Assembly (NCBI RefSeq): GCF_903645305.1
Contig: NZ_CAHJXO010000002.1
Span: forward strand, 372,001-436,000
Direction: 5' to 3'
From: Corynebacterium sp. Marseille-P4321
GTDB taxonomy: Bacteria > Actinomycetota > Actinomycetes > Mycobacteriales > Mycobacteriaceae
DNA length: 64,000 nucleotides
Under the pieces are notes generated by a model, which ran no database searches, was not told the origin of the DNA, and saw only the letters and a program-made list of their open reading frames with translations. Positions 47,786-56,251 of this stretch are shown in pieces (the stretch's first letter is position 1; the number at the start of each line of letters is the position of its first letter). A program made the position numbers and the translations under genes.

Positions 47786-48466
47786 CTAACGGCCCAGCTC
47801 GTAGAACCCGTCGAGCATGTCTTCGGCCGCGTGGCAGAGCTGGTCGAAATTCTTGTCCCCGCCGACGTTGGCGGCGCCGGCCATCACTGTGCCGGTGATG
47901 GTTTCCACCGCGGCGACGCAGCCGAAGCCCTCCTCGCGATCGACCTCAAACGAGGCGACGCCGGGAATCTTGATCTCTGCATTCGGCGCGCGGTACCTCG
48001 CGGCGGCTTCTTCCGCCTTGCCAACGAGGTCTTCCATCGAACCCGGCACCGATGTCATGGCGTAAACCGTGCCCGGCTCATCCCGCCGAGGGTTAAGCGC
48101 ACAATACGGAACGCCCATGTACTCACCGTTATCGCCCTTGGTGAAGCCGAGCTTGCCCCACTCTGCGTCGGTGAGCTCGGCGCACACGCTGAACGGACCG
48201 GTAGCCGCCTTGCTCGGATCCACGGGGCCGAGCGTGATCTGACGGTTCTCGAAAGCGAGAACGTTCGGGGCGGCAGGCTTTTCCTTCTCGCTCGGCGCTG
48301 GGGCCGCCGGTTTCTCCTCGGGTTCGGCTGAGTTTTCTTCCTCCACGGAAGGGACGGAGGTGAACTGTTGCTCCGGCAGCTCGCCCGGCGATTGCTCCGT
48401 TTCAGCGGAGCAGGAGGCGAGCATCGTAGCAGCGGCGAGTAGTGCGGCGGCGCGGAGAGATTTCAT
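47786..48466 (-). CDS. DUF3558-type lipoprotein (paralog A)
   Basis: The 226-aa precursor has a signal peptide with lipobox LASC (cysteine about residue 19), a Pro/Glu/Ala-rich linker (about 25-70) and a DUF3558-like domain (GPFSVCAELTDAEWGKLGF, PYCALNPRR, EEGFGCVAAVE, DQLCHAAEDMLDGFYELG). It is the downstream member of a tandem pair with the gene at 48503 and shares its block order. The function is unknown; cell-surface location is inferred from the lipobox. Confidence 0.8.
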   Translation of the reverse strand: MKSLRAAALLAAATMLASCSAETEQSPGELPEQQFTSVPSVEEENSAEPEEKPAAPAPSEKEKPAAPNVLAFENRQITLGPVDPSKAATGPFSVCAELTDAEWGKLGFTKGDNGEYMGVPYCALNPRRDEPGTVYAMTSVPGSMEDLVGKAEEAAARYRAPNAEIKIPGVASFEVDREEGFGCVAAVETITGTVMAGAANVGGDKNFDQLCHAAEDMLDGFYELGR

Positions 48467-48502
48467 GGGTTCAACTTTAAGCCAGCGCGCCGCCCCCGCT
48501 TG

Positions 48503-49138
48503 CTACTTTCCGAGTTTGTACAGGTCGTCCATCATCCCGGCCGCAACTTTGCAGTGGCGATCGATGTCCGCCCCGCTGATCTCTCCCGCAGCCATCATGA
48601 TTGTGCCGTGCGTGGTCTCCGCCAAAGCCACACAACCTACTTCCCTGTCTTCCTCGAGCGAGTAGTACCTCAACCCGGGGACTTTACTTTTCGGAACGTT
48701 TTCTACTTCCTCGACGCCGATCTCTTTCTCAAAGCCCTCAAGATCTTTTGCCCCGCCGGTGATCGCTCCAGCAAGGTAGGACCCGTCAGGGTTGTTTCGT
48801 TTTGGTGCCAACCCGCAGATGAACACTGAGGCAGTCGATTCATCCTCATCTAGTTCGAAGCCCAGTTTGTCCCACTCGTCTTCGGTGAGGTCGGTGCAGA
48901 CGTTGAACGGGTTCTCCACAGCAAGGTCGATGTCTACCGGCCCCAGCTCAACCTCCCGCTTCTCAAAGGTGAACGCCGCTTTGCCGTCAGCAGGCGCCGA
49001 CTCGCTCACCTCGGCGCTGGTGTCCGGGGCCTGCTCGGCGGTGAAGCTCGGTTCCGACAACGGCTCCGGCTCGCTGGAGCAGGACACAAGCAAAACGGAG
49101 GAGGCGACTACGGCGACTGCGGCGGATACACACTTCAT
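48503..49138 (-). CDS. DUF3558-type lipoprotein (paralog B)
   Basis: The 211-aa precursor has lipobox LVSC, a short linker and the same domain as its neighbour (NPFNVCTDLTEDEWDKLGF, FICGLAPKR, DREVGCVALAET, DRHCKVAAGMMDDLYKLG). The four domain cysteines align with those of paralog A, consistent with two disulfides. AAGGTGG lies 5 nt before ATG 49138. The 36-bp spacing suggests an operon born by tandem duplication. A third relative is at 35815. Confidence 0.8.
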   Translation of the reverse strand: MKCVSAAVAVVASSVLLVSCSSEPEPLSEPSFTAEQAPDTSAEVSESAPADGKAAFTFEKREVELGPVDIDLAVENPFNVCTDLTEDEWDKLGFELDEDESTASVFICGLAPKRNNPDGSYLAGAITGGAKDLEGFEKEIGVEEVENVPKSKVPGLRYYSLEEDREVGCVALAETTHGTIMMAAGEISGADIDRHCKVAAGMMDDLYKLGK

Positions 49139-49191
49139 GTGCACCACCTTAGAGCCACGTGAGAACGGCGTGCACTATTACCCTGGCACGC

Positions 49192-50022
49192 ATGCGACTC
49201 GCAACGATTCGAACAGGAAACACCACCGCCGCCGCACGTATGGTCAGCGATAGGGAGGCATTGCTTATCGACGACTACGCTGACGTCGGCGCCCTCCTTC
49301 GGGAACCCGAATGGGCCACTATCGCGCAGGGTGTTCAAGGTGAACCCCGCGCCGTGGAGGACACCGATTTCGCGCCCCTTATCCCCCGGCCCGGCAAGAT
49401 CATCTGCGTCGGGTTGAACTACGCCAAGCACATCGCAGAGATGGGGCACGAGCAGCCGGACGTGCCCACCTTGTTCATCAAGTTCCCCGAAGCACTCGTC
49501 GGCCCTTTCGACGACGCGGAAGTGCCGGAGTTCAACGCGGATACTTTGGATTTTGAGGGCGAGCTCGCGGTAATCGTCGGCAAGCATGCGCGCCATGTCA
49601 CGGAAGCCGAGGCGGGTGAGTACATTGCCGGGTACTCCGTGATCAACGACTACTCCCAGCGCCACTACCAAAAGCGCACCCAGCAGTGGCACCAGGGCAA
49701 GTCGCTGGAGAAAACGGCCGGGTTCGGTCCCTGGCTGGACACCGAGTGGCGTCCGGGCCCGCGGATCACAACCACCCTCAACGGCGAGCGGATGCAGCAC
49801 GCCCCCACCGACGACCTGGTGTTCACCCCAGCCAAGCTTGTGGAGTTCATCTCGCACCTTTACCCCCTTCAGCCCGGCGACGTGATTGCCACCGGCACCC
49901 CCGACGGAGTGGGTCACGCTCGCGACCCGCAGCGCTACCTCGCAGACGGCGATACGGTGCGTGTGGAAATCGAGGGGATCGGCGCGATCGAGAACACCAC
50001 GCGAGTCTCTTCGGCCGGCTAG
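49192..50022 (+). CDS. Fumarylacetoacetate hydrolase family protein
   Basis: The 276-aa protein has the FAH fold and metal site: ICVGLNYAKHIAEMG, the metal glutamates in DFEGELAVIVGK, GYSVINDYSQRHYQ and the C-terminal PGDVIATGTPDGVGHARDP. Such enzymes hydrolyse or decarboxylate acylpyruvates in aromatic catabolism; the exact substrate is unknown. The ATG lies 7 nt after TACCCT (49179-49184), probably leaderless. Its TAG stop shares CTAG with the convergent gene. The dispersed word at 49263 encodes LIDD here. Confidence 0.9.
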   Translation: MRLATIRTGNTTAAARMVSDREALLIDDYADVGALLREPEWATIAQGVQGEPRAVEDTDFAPLIPRPGKIICVGLNYAKHIAEMGHEQPDVPTLFIKFPEALVGPFDDAEVPEFNADTLDFEGELAVIVGKHARHVTEAEAGEYIAGYSVINDYSQRHYQKRTQQWHQGKSLEKTAGFGPWLDTEWRPGPRITTTLNGERMQHAPTDDLVFTPAKLVEFISHLYPLQPGDVIATGTPDGVGHARDPQRYLADGDTVRVEIEGIGAIENTTRVSSAG

Positions 50023-50915
50023 CTGCCGGTCAGGAACGCTTCGATCTCCGAAGCCGGGGCAGCCATGAGCTCGCCGCGGTCGGCCCCGACGAGGCAGTAG
50101 TCGTTTTCCGAGGTCATCGGCCGTAGGTACGGGTAGATCGGCGGCAGATCCGGGTGCGCGCGGGTGAACGCGGTTTCCACCCCCCGCGCGTAACGGCCGG
50201 AGAACGCCCGCGTGGACACCGACGGCGCACCGGAACGCAGCAGCTCCCGGTTGCGCGCACTGGTGCTGGCCTCGTCCGCGAGCAAGAAGGCGGTCCCGCA
50301 CGCCACACTCGCAACCCCCAGCGCGTGCAGCTTTTCGACGCCATCCGGCCCCCGCACTCCCCCAGCCGCGATCACCGGCAGCCCCAGCGGCGCGATTGCT
50401 TCCACGAGGGATTCCAACGTTTCGATCCCCGGCTCCTCGCGCTGGTCCCAGGTGGCGCGGTGACCTCCCGCGAGAGGGCCCTGGACGATAAGGCCGTCTG
50501 CGTACACAGCCGCCTTTGCTTCCTCGACGCTGGTGACCGTCACCCACGCCTCCGAGCCGACAGCGTGCAGCTGCACCACCTGCTCGCGACTGAACGCGCC
50601 GAACGTGGAGGACACCACCGCAGGGGCGGCGCCCAGCACGAGTTCGAATTTTTCGCCGAAGCCGGAGGTTGCGTCGGCGGCGGGCACGGTGGTGTGAAGG
50701 AGGTGGGCGGTGGCGGAGACGTCGTGAAGCGAAGGCTCCTCGTTCGGCATGAACAGGTTCACGCCAAAGGGCGCACGGCAGGCGGCGAGCCACTCGCTGG
50801 CTTGCGCCGCGCTGCACGTGCCGAGCGCGAGGAAACCGAAGGTGACGGCATTCACTAACGCGGGCGTGGTGGGGCCGCCGGCCATGGGTGCCGCGACGAT
50901 GCGGGGAAGGTGCAT
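50019..50915 (-). CDS. Nitronate monooxygenase (NPD) family protein
   Basis: The 298-aa FMN-dependent TIM-barrel protein matches the 2-nitropropane dioxygenase family: AAPMAGGPTTPALV at the N-terminus, the IVQGPLAGGHRATWD segment with the catalytic histidine, and the FMN-phosphate loop VIAAGGVRGPDG with VACGTAFLLADE. Its role is detoxification of nitronates such as propionate-3-nitronate, by family. The start codon is 16 bp from the divergent pth; the two -10 boxes overlap. Confidence 0.9.
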   Translation of the reverse strand: MHLPRIVAAPMAGGPTTPALVNAVTFGFLALGTCSAAQASEWLAACRAPFGVNLFMPNEEPSLHDVSATAHLLHTTVPAADATSGFGEKFELVLGAAPAVVSSTFGAFSREQVVQLHAVGSEAWVTVTSVEEAKAAVYADGLIVQGPLAGGHRATWDQREEPGIETLESLVEAIAPLGLPVIAAGGVRGPDGVEKLHALGVASVACGTAFLLADEASTSARNRELLRSGAPSVSTRAFSGRYARGVETAFTRAHPDLPPIYPYLRPMTSENDYCLVGADRGELMAAPASEIEAFLTGS

Positions 50916-50918
50916 GGG

Positions 50919-50927
50919 TACATTATG
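50919..50927. promoter_or_regulatory. Overlapping divergent -10 boxes of pth (second copy) and the NPD gene
   Basis: TACATT (50919-50924) on the plus strand lies 7 nt before GTG 50932. On the minus strand CATAAT (50922-50927) lies 6 nt before ATG 50915. The boxes share three bases, so RNA polymerase cannot open both at once. Confidence 0.6.
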
Positions 50928-50931
50928 GGGC

Positions 50932-51513
50932 GTGTTCGGATTCTTCAGGCGGAAACGTGCCCCTCAGCAAACCCCAGAATTTTCGGCCGAGTGGCTGGTG
51001 GTGGGGTTAGGTAACCCGGGCGCGAAGTACGCGTCGACCAAGCACAACGTGGGCTACATGGTGCTCAACGAGCTGGTGGACGAGCTGGAACCGGTAGCCG
51101 GGGTCAAGGCGCACGTGCAGGTCCGCGACGGCGTGGCGTACGCGCGCTCGACTACGTACATGAACACCTCGGGTGAGGCGGTGGGGCCGCTGGCGAAGCG
51201 TCTCGGCGTCGCGCCGGAGCGGGTGATTGTGGTCCATGACGAGCTCGATCTGCCCGCAGGAAAGGTGCGCGTGAAAATGGGCGGCAATGAAAACGGCCAC
51301 AACGGGCTGAGGTCCATCACCGAGCACCTGGGCACGCGCGACTATCTGCGGGTGCGCGTGGGCATCGGGCGCCCGCCGCAGGGGGTGCCGGTTCCGGAGT
51401 GGGTGCTTTCCCCCGTCGAGGGCGAAGTCCCGGTGGCCACGGCCGCCGAAGCCGTACGGCTTATCATTTCGGACGGTTTACAAAAGGCGCAGAACACCAT
51501 CCACTCGCGCTAG
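50932..51513 (+). CDS. pth2: Peptidyl-tRNA hydrolase (second copy)
   Basis: The 193-aa paralog of the pth at 47217 has an extra basic N-terminus (FGFFRRKRAPQQ) before LVVGLGNPGAKYASTKHNVG. The motifs TTYMNTSGE, HDELDLPAGKVRVKMGG, NGHNGLRS and RVRVGIGRPP are intact, so it should be active. Two bacterial-type pth genes are known in corynebacteria. The symbol marks the second copy and does not mean the archaeal Pth2 family. GTG 50932 is chosen from the -10 spacing; ATG 50914 is in frame but lies upstream of that box. Confidence 0.9.
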   Translation: MFGFFRRKRAPQQTPEFSAEWLVVGLGNPGAKYASTKHNVGYMVLNELVDELEPVAGVKAHVQVRDGVAYARSTTYMNTSGEAVGPLAKRLGVAPERVIVVHDELDLPAGKVRVKMGGNENGHNGLRSITEHLGTRDYLRVRVGIGRPPQGVPVPEWVLSPVEGEVPVATAAEAVRLIISDGLQKAQNTIHSR

Positions 51514-52055
51514 GCGCCGAGCTGCTTCTCCAGGTCCCCGAGCACCCGGTCGAGCGCTGCACGCTTGTCGTCGGCCGGGGTAAACGTTCCGCCAACGGCA
51601 TCCTCGCCGAAGATGCGCAGCGCAACCTGGTTGCGGATGTCGAACATGGAGAGGTTGGACACGATCTGGCGCCAGTGCTCCACCGCGCGCACCCCGCCGT
51701 CGCCGCCGTAGCCCACGAAGGCGACCGGCTTTTCCACCCACTCGCCGTACAGCGAATCGAAAGCGTTTTTCATCGTGCCGGGCACCGAGTGGTTGTACTC
51801 CGCGGTGACAAAGACGTAGCCGTCGCACTCCTCCACGGCCTGCGACCAGCGGGTGACCACCGGGTCGTCGTACTGCTTGTTCGCCACGCCCGGCATGGTT
51901 TCTGCCACGAGGTGCGGCACGTCGAAGTCGTGCAGATCCAGCAGCTTGTACTGCACGCCGTCGCGCTCAGCCGCGGTGTCCATCACCCATTTCGCCACGG
52001 CTTCACCGGTGCGACCGCCGCGTACAGAGCCTAAGAAAACACCAATCGTTGTCAT
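51510..52055 (-). CDS. NADPH-dependent FMN reductase
   Basis: The 181-aa flavodoxin-fold protein has the FMN phosphate loop GSVRGGRTG (about residues 9-17), VFVTAEYNHSVPGTMKNAFD and the FVGYGGDGG segment. It probably reduces flavins or quinones with NAD(P)H. The ATG lies 8 nt after TACCAT and is probably leaderless. It converges on pth; both stop codons use one CTAG at 51510-51513. Confidence 0.9.
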   Translation of the reverse strand: MTTIGVFLGSVRGGRTGEAVAKWVMDTAAERDGVQYKLLDLHDFDVPHLVAETMPGVANKQYDDPVVTRWSQAVEECDGYVFVTAEYNHSVPGTMKNAFDSLYGEWVEKPVAFVGYGGDGGVRAVEHWRQIVSNLSMFDIRNQVALRIFGEDAVGGTFTPADDKRAALDRVLGDLEKQLGA

Positions 52056-52084
52056 GGGTGGTGATGGTACAGGTTCGAGGTTTC

Positions 52085-52095
52085 GTCGATAAGCA
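52085..52095 (-). repeat. Dispersed word GCTTATCGACG (minus orientation), intergenic copy before prfC
   Basis: The exact copy occupies 52084-52094 with its flanking C and lies between the divergent FMN reductase and prfC genes, near the expected -35 region of prfC. Its flank GCACATT matches that of the intergenic copy at 47103. Confidence 0.8.
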
Positions 52096-52119
52096 ATGTG
52101 CCCCCTACACTGCCTTTAT

Positions 52120-53751
52120 ATGAGCACCGTTTCCGAGGCCGCCCGCCGCCGCACATTCGCCGTTATCGCCCACCCGGACGCGGGTAAGTCGACGCTGACG
52201 GAAGCGCTGGCGCTGCACGCGCACATGATTTCCGAGGCCGGCGCGGTGCACGGCAAGGCGGGGCGCAAGTCCACGGTGTCGGACTGGATGGAAATGGAAA
52301 AAGACCGCGGCATTTCGGTCGCGTCGTCGGCCCTGCAGTTCGAATACGCGCCAGAGGGCCACGAGGGCGAGCCCTACGTGGTCAACCTGGTAGACACCCC
52401 GGGCCACGCCGACTTCTCCGAGGACACCTACCGCGTGCTCTCCGCCGTCGACGCCGCGGTCATGCTTATCGACGCAGCCAAAGGCCTCGAGCCGCAAACC
52501 CTCAAGCTGTTCCGCGTGTGCAAGGCGCGGGGCTTGCCGATTGTCACCGTGATTAACAAGTGGGACCGCGTCGGCCGCGAGCCGCTGGAGCTCGTCGACG
52601 AGATTGTCACCGAAATCGACCTGCAGCCCACACCGCTGTACTGGCCCGTCGGCGAAGCCGGCGACTTTCGCGGCCTCGCGCACGTCAACGCCACAGGCTC
52701 CGTTGACGAGTACATTCGATTCACCCGCACTGCCGGCGGATCCACCATCGCGCCCGAGGAGCACTTTTCGCCCGCTGACGCAGCCGAAAAGGAAGGTGAC
52801 GTGTGGGAAACCGCGCTGGAGGAATCGGAGCTTTTGCTTGCCGACGGCGCCGTGCACGACCAAGCCCTCTTCGAGCAGTGCATCACCTCCCCGATCATCT
52901 TCGCCTCCGCGATGCTGAACTTCGGCGTGCACCAGATCCTGGACACGCTGTGCGCCATCGCCCCTGCGCCGGAGGGCCGCGCGGCGGACCCGGCGGCGGT
53001 GGAGTCGTCGACTACTGCGATGGATGAAACGCGCGAGCTCGACGACGAATTCTCGGGCGTGGTGTTCAAAGTGCAGGCCGGCATGGACAAGAACCACCGC
53101 GATACGCTCGCGTTCATGCGCGTCGTCTCCGGCGAGTTCGACCGCGGCATGCAGGTCACCCACGCGCAATCCGGGCGCAGCTTCTCCACGAAGTACGCCC
53201 TGACGGTGTTCGGCCGTTCGCGCGACACGGTGGAAACGGCGTACCCGGGCGACATCATCGGCCTGGTCAACGCCGGTGCGCTTGCCCCCGGCGACACCAT
53301 CTACGCCGGCAAAAAGGTGCAGTTCCCGCCGATGCCACAGTTCGCGCCCGAGCATTTCCGCACCCTGCGCGCGAAGTCCCTGGGCAAGTACAAGCAATTC
53401 CGCAAGGCGCTGGAGCAGCTGGACGCCGAGGGCGTGGTGCAGATCCTGCGCAACGACACTCGCGGCGACGCCGCCCCCGTCATGGCCGCGGTCGGCCCCA
53501 TGCAGTTCGAGGTGATGCAGGCGCGCATGGAAAACGAGTACAACGTGGAAACAGTCACCGAGCCGATCCCCTACTCCGTGGCGCGGCGCACCGACGCCGA
53601 AAGCACCCCCGAGCTGGGCCGTCAGCGCGGGGTGGAGATCTTCACCCGCACCGACGGCGAGCTCATCGCCCTCTTCGGCGACAAGTGGAAGCTCGCGTTC
53701 GTGGAGAAGGAGCACCCGGAGCTGACCATCGAGCCGCTCATCGCGGATTAG
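52120..53751 (+). CDS. prfC: Peptide chain release factor 3
   Basis: RF3 is a translational GTPase that removes RF1/RF2 after termination. The 543-aa protein has G1 AHPDAGKST, the switch region with DRGISV, G3 DTPGH, G4 NKWDR and the RF3-specific C-terminal domain (GAVGVLQFEV-like MAAVGPMQFEVMQ). ATG 52120 (MSTVSEAARRR) lies 8 nt after TACACT (52106-52111), so the mRNA is probably leaderless. The frame upstream to 52096 is not used. Confidence 0.96.
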   Translation: MSTVSEAARRRTFAVIAHPDAGKSTLTEALALHAHMISEAGAVHGKAGRKSTVSDWMEMEKDRGISVASSALQFEYAPEGHEGEPYVVNLVDTPGHADFSEDTYRVLSAVDAAVMLIDAAKGLEPQTLKLFRVCKARGLPIVTVINKWDRVGREPLELVDEIVTEIDLQPTPLYWPVGEAGDFRGLAHVNATGSVDEYIRFTRTAGGSTIAPEEHFSPADAAEKEGDVWETALEESELLLADGAVHDQALFEQCITSPIIFASAMLNFGVHQILDTLCAIAPAPEGRAADPAAVESSTTAMDETRELDDEFSGVVFKVQAGMDKNHRDTLAFMRVVSGEFDRGMQVTHAQSGRSFSTKYALTVFGRSRDTVETAYPGDIIGLVNAGALAPGDTIYAGKKVQFPPMPQFAPEHFRTLRAKSLGKYKQFRKALEQLDAEGVVQILRNDTRGDAAPVMAAVGPMQFEVMQARMENEYNVETVTEPIPYSVARRTDAESTPELGRQRGVEIFTRTDGELIALFGDKWKLAFVEKEHPELTIEPLIAD

Positions 53752-53779
53752 GCGCGGCTTAGGGGCGGATTAGGTCAGG

Positions 53780-54931
53780 TCACTGCTCCAGCCAAAGGCG
53801 GCGGCGCCGTTGCAAAACCCGTCGGAGGTCGCGGGATCGCCGCGGGTCAAACTCGGTGGCCTCGATGATCTGCTCAGGAGCACCTTCCGTTGCTTTGAGT
53901 GCTAACTCGATTACTCGTTCCGCGGCTTTACGCGGCAACCCGATCTCTTGACAGAAGGCGATGAAGATCCTGGCGCTGATGTTGTCCTTCTTCCCCTGGA
54001 CCGAAAGTGCCATCGTTGCGTCGCCGTATGGAACGGTTGAAGGAATGTCATAGATTGGCGCTGGCACCACTGCCCCATTTCGCCAGATCACCGACAGGTT
54101 CTTAGCGTGCAGATCACCGTTTCCGGTGAGCCATGCGAGTGCCACCTGAAACGCGATTGAGCGGGCAGTGAGAACGGGAGAGGAGCTCACCGCCTTCAAC
54201 GCGGCGGCAACCTCTTCCATTGCCGGGTCGTACTTGGCGCTGGGGTACAAGCCCATGACCTGGGCTGCGTCTTCGACGTGGAGTCGTTCGCCTTCGTGCC
54301 GGTCGAAGCGGGTGACGAGCAGCCCCGCGCGCCCACGCACGTCGTGAAGCAATTGCGTCTTTGCCAAGGGAAAACCTGCCCCGCGGGCAACTGCGAAGCA
54401 CGCGGCCTCGTTTTCAACGAGCTTCGGGAACTCGGGTGGCGAAACTTTGAGAATGAATTCGGTTCCTGCACCTGCCACTGGAGCCGCAATTGTGCGCGCC
54501 GACGCTTTATCCTGCACGCCGGGCACCGCCACCGGGTCGGCGATCCCCACCTCGGTGAGCGCTCGGGTGAAATCGAGTTCGCCATCGAGGCTGATCGTCG
54601 CGGGTGTCCGCGCAGGCGTGCCACCGTGGCGGACGATTTGGATATCTCCGATGGTGTCCGCGCCAACCTCGAGGAGGAGCGCCAGCTCGTCATCAAGCGA
54701 CGCTTTTACATGGCGTTTGAGTGCCGACAGCCTCCTGCCCTCTGGGAGCAAGTTCGTGAAAAACGGGGGGAGTGCGCCTGCCGCACCGACGTACGGTCCG
54801 CCATCCAACGGCAGGGATGTGGCGATCGGGAATTCAGCCGACTTCAGGTACTCAAATTCGACCACGCCCTGTCCGGTTTTTGTGAAGTGGCCAACCAGCG
54901 CGCCGTTCCGGTAGACGTCAGCCGCAATCAC
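53780..54931 (-). CDS. hipA: HipA-type serine/threonine kinase toxin
   Basis: HipA toxins phosphorylate a tRNA synthetase (GltX in E. coli) and cause growth arrest. The 383-aa protein is full length, with the N-terminal HipA domain (LPPFFTNLLPEGRRL), activation-loop-like PGVQDKAS (137-144), ATP lysine K162, catalytic GNGDLHAKN with D273 and the metal aspartate D295 (IYDIPS). All key residues are present, so it should be active. Its ATG overlaps hipB by 4 bp (ATGA), the standard coupled arrangement with the antitoxin first. Confidence 0.93.
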   Translation of the reverse strand: MIAADVYRNGALVGHFTKTGQGVVEFEYLKSAEFPIATSLPLDGGPYVGAAGALPPFFTNLLPEGRRLSALKRHVKASLDDELALLLEVGADTIGDIQIVRHGGTPARTPATISLDGELDFTRALTEVGIADPVAVPGVQDKASARTIAAPVAGAGTEFILKVSPPEFPKLVENEAACFAVARGAGFPLAKTQLLHDVRGRAGLLVTRFDRHEGERLHVEDAAQVMGLYPSAKYDPAMEEVAAALKAVSSSPVLTARSIAFQVALAWLTGNGDLHAKNLSVIWRNGAVVPAPIYDIPSTVPYGDATMALSVQGKKDNISARIFIAFCQEIGLPRKAAERVIELALKATEGAPEQIIEATEFDPRRSRDLRRVLQRRRRLWLEQ

Positions 54932-55200
54932 GCGAGACCACCCTGATGGATCACTGGCTCGAGATCGTAGCCGAGCGTTGCAAGCACCTCGGCCACCTTG
55001 CCGATTTCAGCCGACGATTTCCCTTTTTCCAGCTCCCGGACGAATCGATCGGAAACCCCCGAGAGATCTGCGAGGTCTTTCTGCGTGAGTCCGTTTTCCT
55101 TTCGGCGTACGCGAATGAAGGCGCCCAGAGCGCTGACATCCAATTGCCCACCTCCCGATAGGAACGATCGATCCGATTTGTCAAATTCAGGGCCGATCAT
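54928..55200 (-). CDS. hipB: HipB-type XRE antitoxin
   Basis: The 90-aa DNA-binding antitoxin has one XRE helix-turn-helix (LTQKDLADLSGVSDRFVREL, about residues 38-57). It should neutralise HipA and, with it, repress the operon. The first 20 residues, before LDVSALGAFIRVRR, may be an extension if a later start is used. Inverted repeats at 55221-55236 and 55282-55292 upstream are the likely operators. An AT-richer promoter region (TTGTCA, TAGAAT) lies between them. Confidence 0.92.
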   Translation of the reverse strand: MIGPEFDKSDRSFLSGGGQLDVSALGAFIRVRRKENGLTQKDLADLSGVSDRFVRELEKGKSSAEIGKVAEVLATLGYDLEPVIHQGGLA

Positions 55201-55220
55201 AGCAAGCTATATCCGAGAAG

Positions 55221-55292
55221 CGGAATGTACGTTCCGTTTCCCGGTGCAGCTAATTCTATAAGTGACAATTTGCGCCCGGAACGGAACGTTCG
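55221..55292. promoter_or_regulatory. hipBA operator/promoter region
   Basis: Repeat 1 is CGGAATGTACGTTCCG (55221-55236), a near-perfect palindrome. Repeat 2 is CGGAACGTTCG (55282-55292), centred on GAACGTTC. Between them, on the minus strand, lies TAGAAT, a candidate -10. Paired GGAACGTTCC-like sites are what a HipB dimer would bind. The spacing of repeat centres is about 59 bp, permitting looping. Confidence 0.65.
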
Positions 55293-55303
55293 CTCCTATT
55301 GAA

Positions 55304-56209
55304 TCAGCTGGCCCGCGAAACCCCTGACGCCAGCGGAGCCGCGTGGCTGAGGAAGTCGCGCCATGCGCCCCACTCGCGGTCAAACTGGGCCGCGCCCGCT
55401 GCGTAATTCTTCAGTAGGCGGGTCAAACGGCGGTCGGTGGATTCCGCGTGCATCGTCTCCGGAAAGAACACCATCGCATCACCTGCGGCCTCAAAGTCGA
55501 GGATCTGCTGCTTGGACGCGTTGTACCTGCCCGGGCGCATATCCAGCGCCTCGGCGATGGCCGGGTACTTCCGGAACATCTGGCGCACCGCGGCAGACGA
55601 CGGAACCGCCTTCTTCCAGTAGTCCCGGGGGCGGGTAGCCAGGACGACGAAGCGGGTGAAGCCGGCGGCGCGGGCTGCGTCGATAAGCAATCCGCCCGAA
55701 TCCCCGAGGGCACCGTCAACGTACGGTACGCCGTCAATGTGCGCGATCGGCATGACCTTCGGCACGGTGGAAGATGCACGGGCCGCGCGGTTCACCAGCG
55801 AGGGGTCGAGCAGGAAGTCGGCGCTCGTCCAATGGACGGTTTCACCCGTGAGCGCGTTCATCGCCTCGACATGCGCCTCGGACTTCGATCGGGCGAAGCG
55901 TGCGTGGTCGAAAGGGATGAGCGCATCGGCGCGCTCGTAGATGAACTCGGCGTTGAAATAGCCCTGCCCGCGGACGAGCTTGACCCAGCCGCCGAAGTGC
56001 GGGTGCGACGCGAGCTCCGTGAACGCGGCGCGGGTTCGGATCGGGTCAGCTGACGCGTAGTTCAGCGCGTGCACCGCGCCCGCGGAGACGCCGCCCACCC
56101 AGCCGAAGCGCACCTCTTCCTCGATGAACTTCACAATCGCGGGAGCGGTGTAGGAATTGCGCATCCCACCGCCCTCAATCACCAGGGCCACGTCGCGAGC
56201 GTCAATCAC
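55304..56209 (-). CDS. Patatin-like phospholipase
   Basis: The 301-aa protein has the patatin oxyanion loop EGGGMR (about residues 12-17), the nucleophile elbow GVSAGAV (about 40) and the catalytic aspartate in VDGALGDSGG. It should be a serine acyl hydrolase with a Ser-Asp dyad, acting on phospholipids or other acyl esters; it resembles YjjU-type bacterial members. It has no signal peptide. The GTG start lies 6 nt after TACAGT, probably leaderless. The dispersed word at 55679 encodes LLIDAA. Confidence 0.9.
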   Translation of the reverse strand: MIDARDVALVIEGGGMRNSYTAPAIVKFIEEEVRFGWVGGVSAGAVHALNYASADPIRTRAAFTELASHPHFGGWVKLVRGQGYFNAEFIYERADALIPFDHARFARSKSEAHVEAMNALTGETVHWTSADFLLDPSLVNRAARASSTVPKVMPIAHIDGVPYVDGALGDSGGLLIDAARAAGFTRFVVLATRPRDYWKKAVPSSAAVRQMFRKYPAIAEALDMRPGRYNASKQQILDFEAAGDAMVFFPETMHAESTDRRLTRLLKNYAAGAAQFDREWGAWRDFLSHAAPLASGVSRAS

Positions 56210-56251
56210 GCCTGCACTGTAACCCGGATGAACCCGGCGCGCTGGGTGACG

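Noticed and set aside
52105..53715. Antisense open frame of 536 codons opposite prfC
   Set aside because: It is a shadow of prfC, whose GTPase motifs are all intact.
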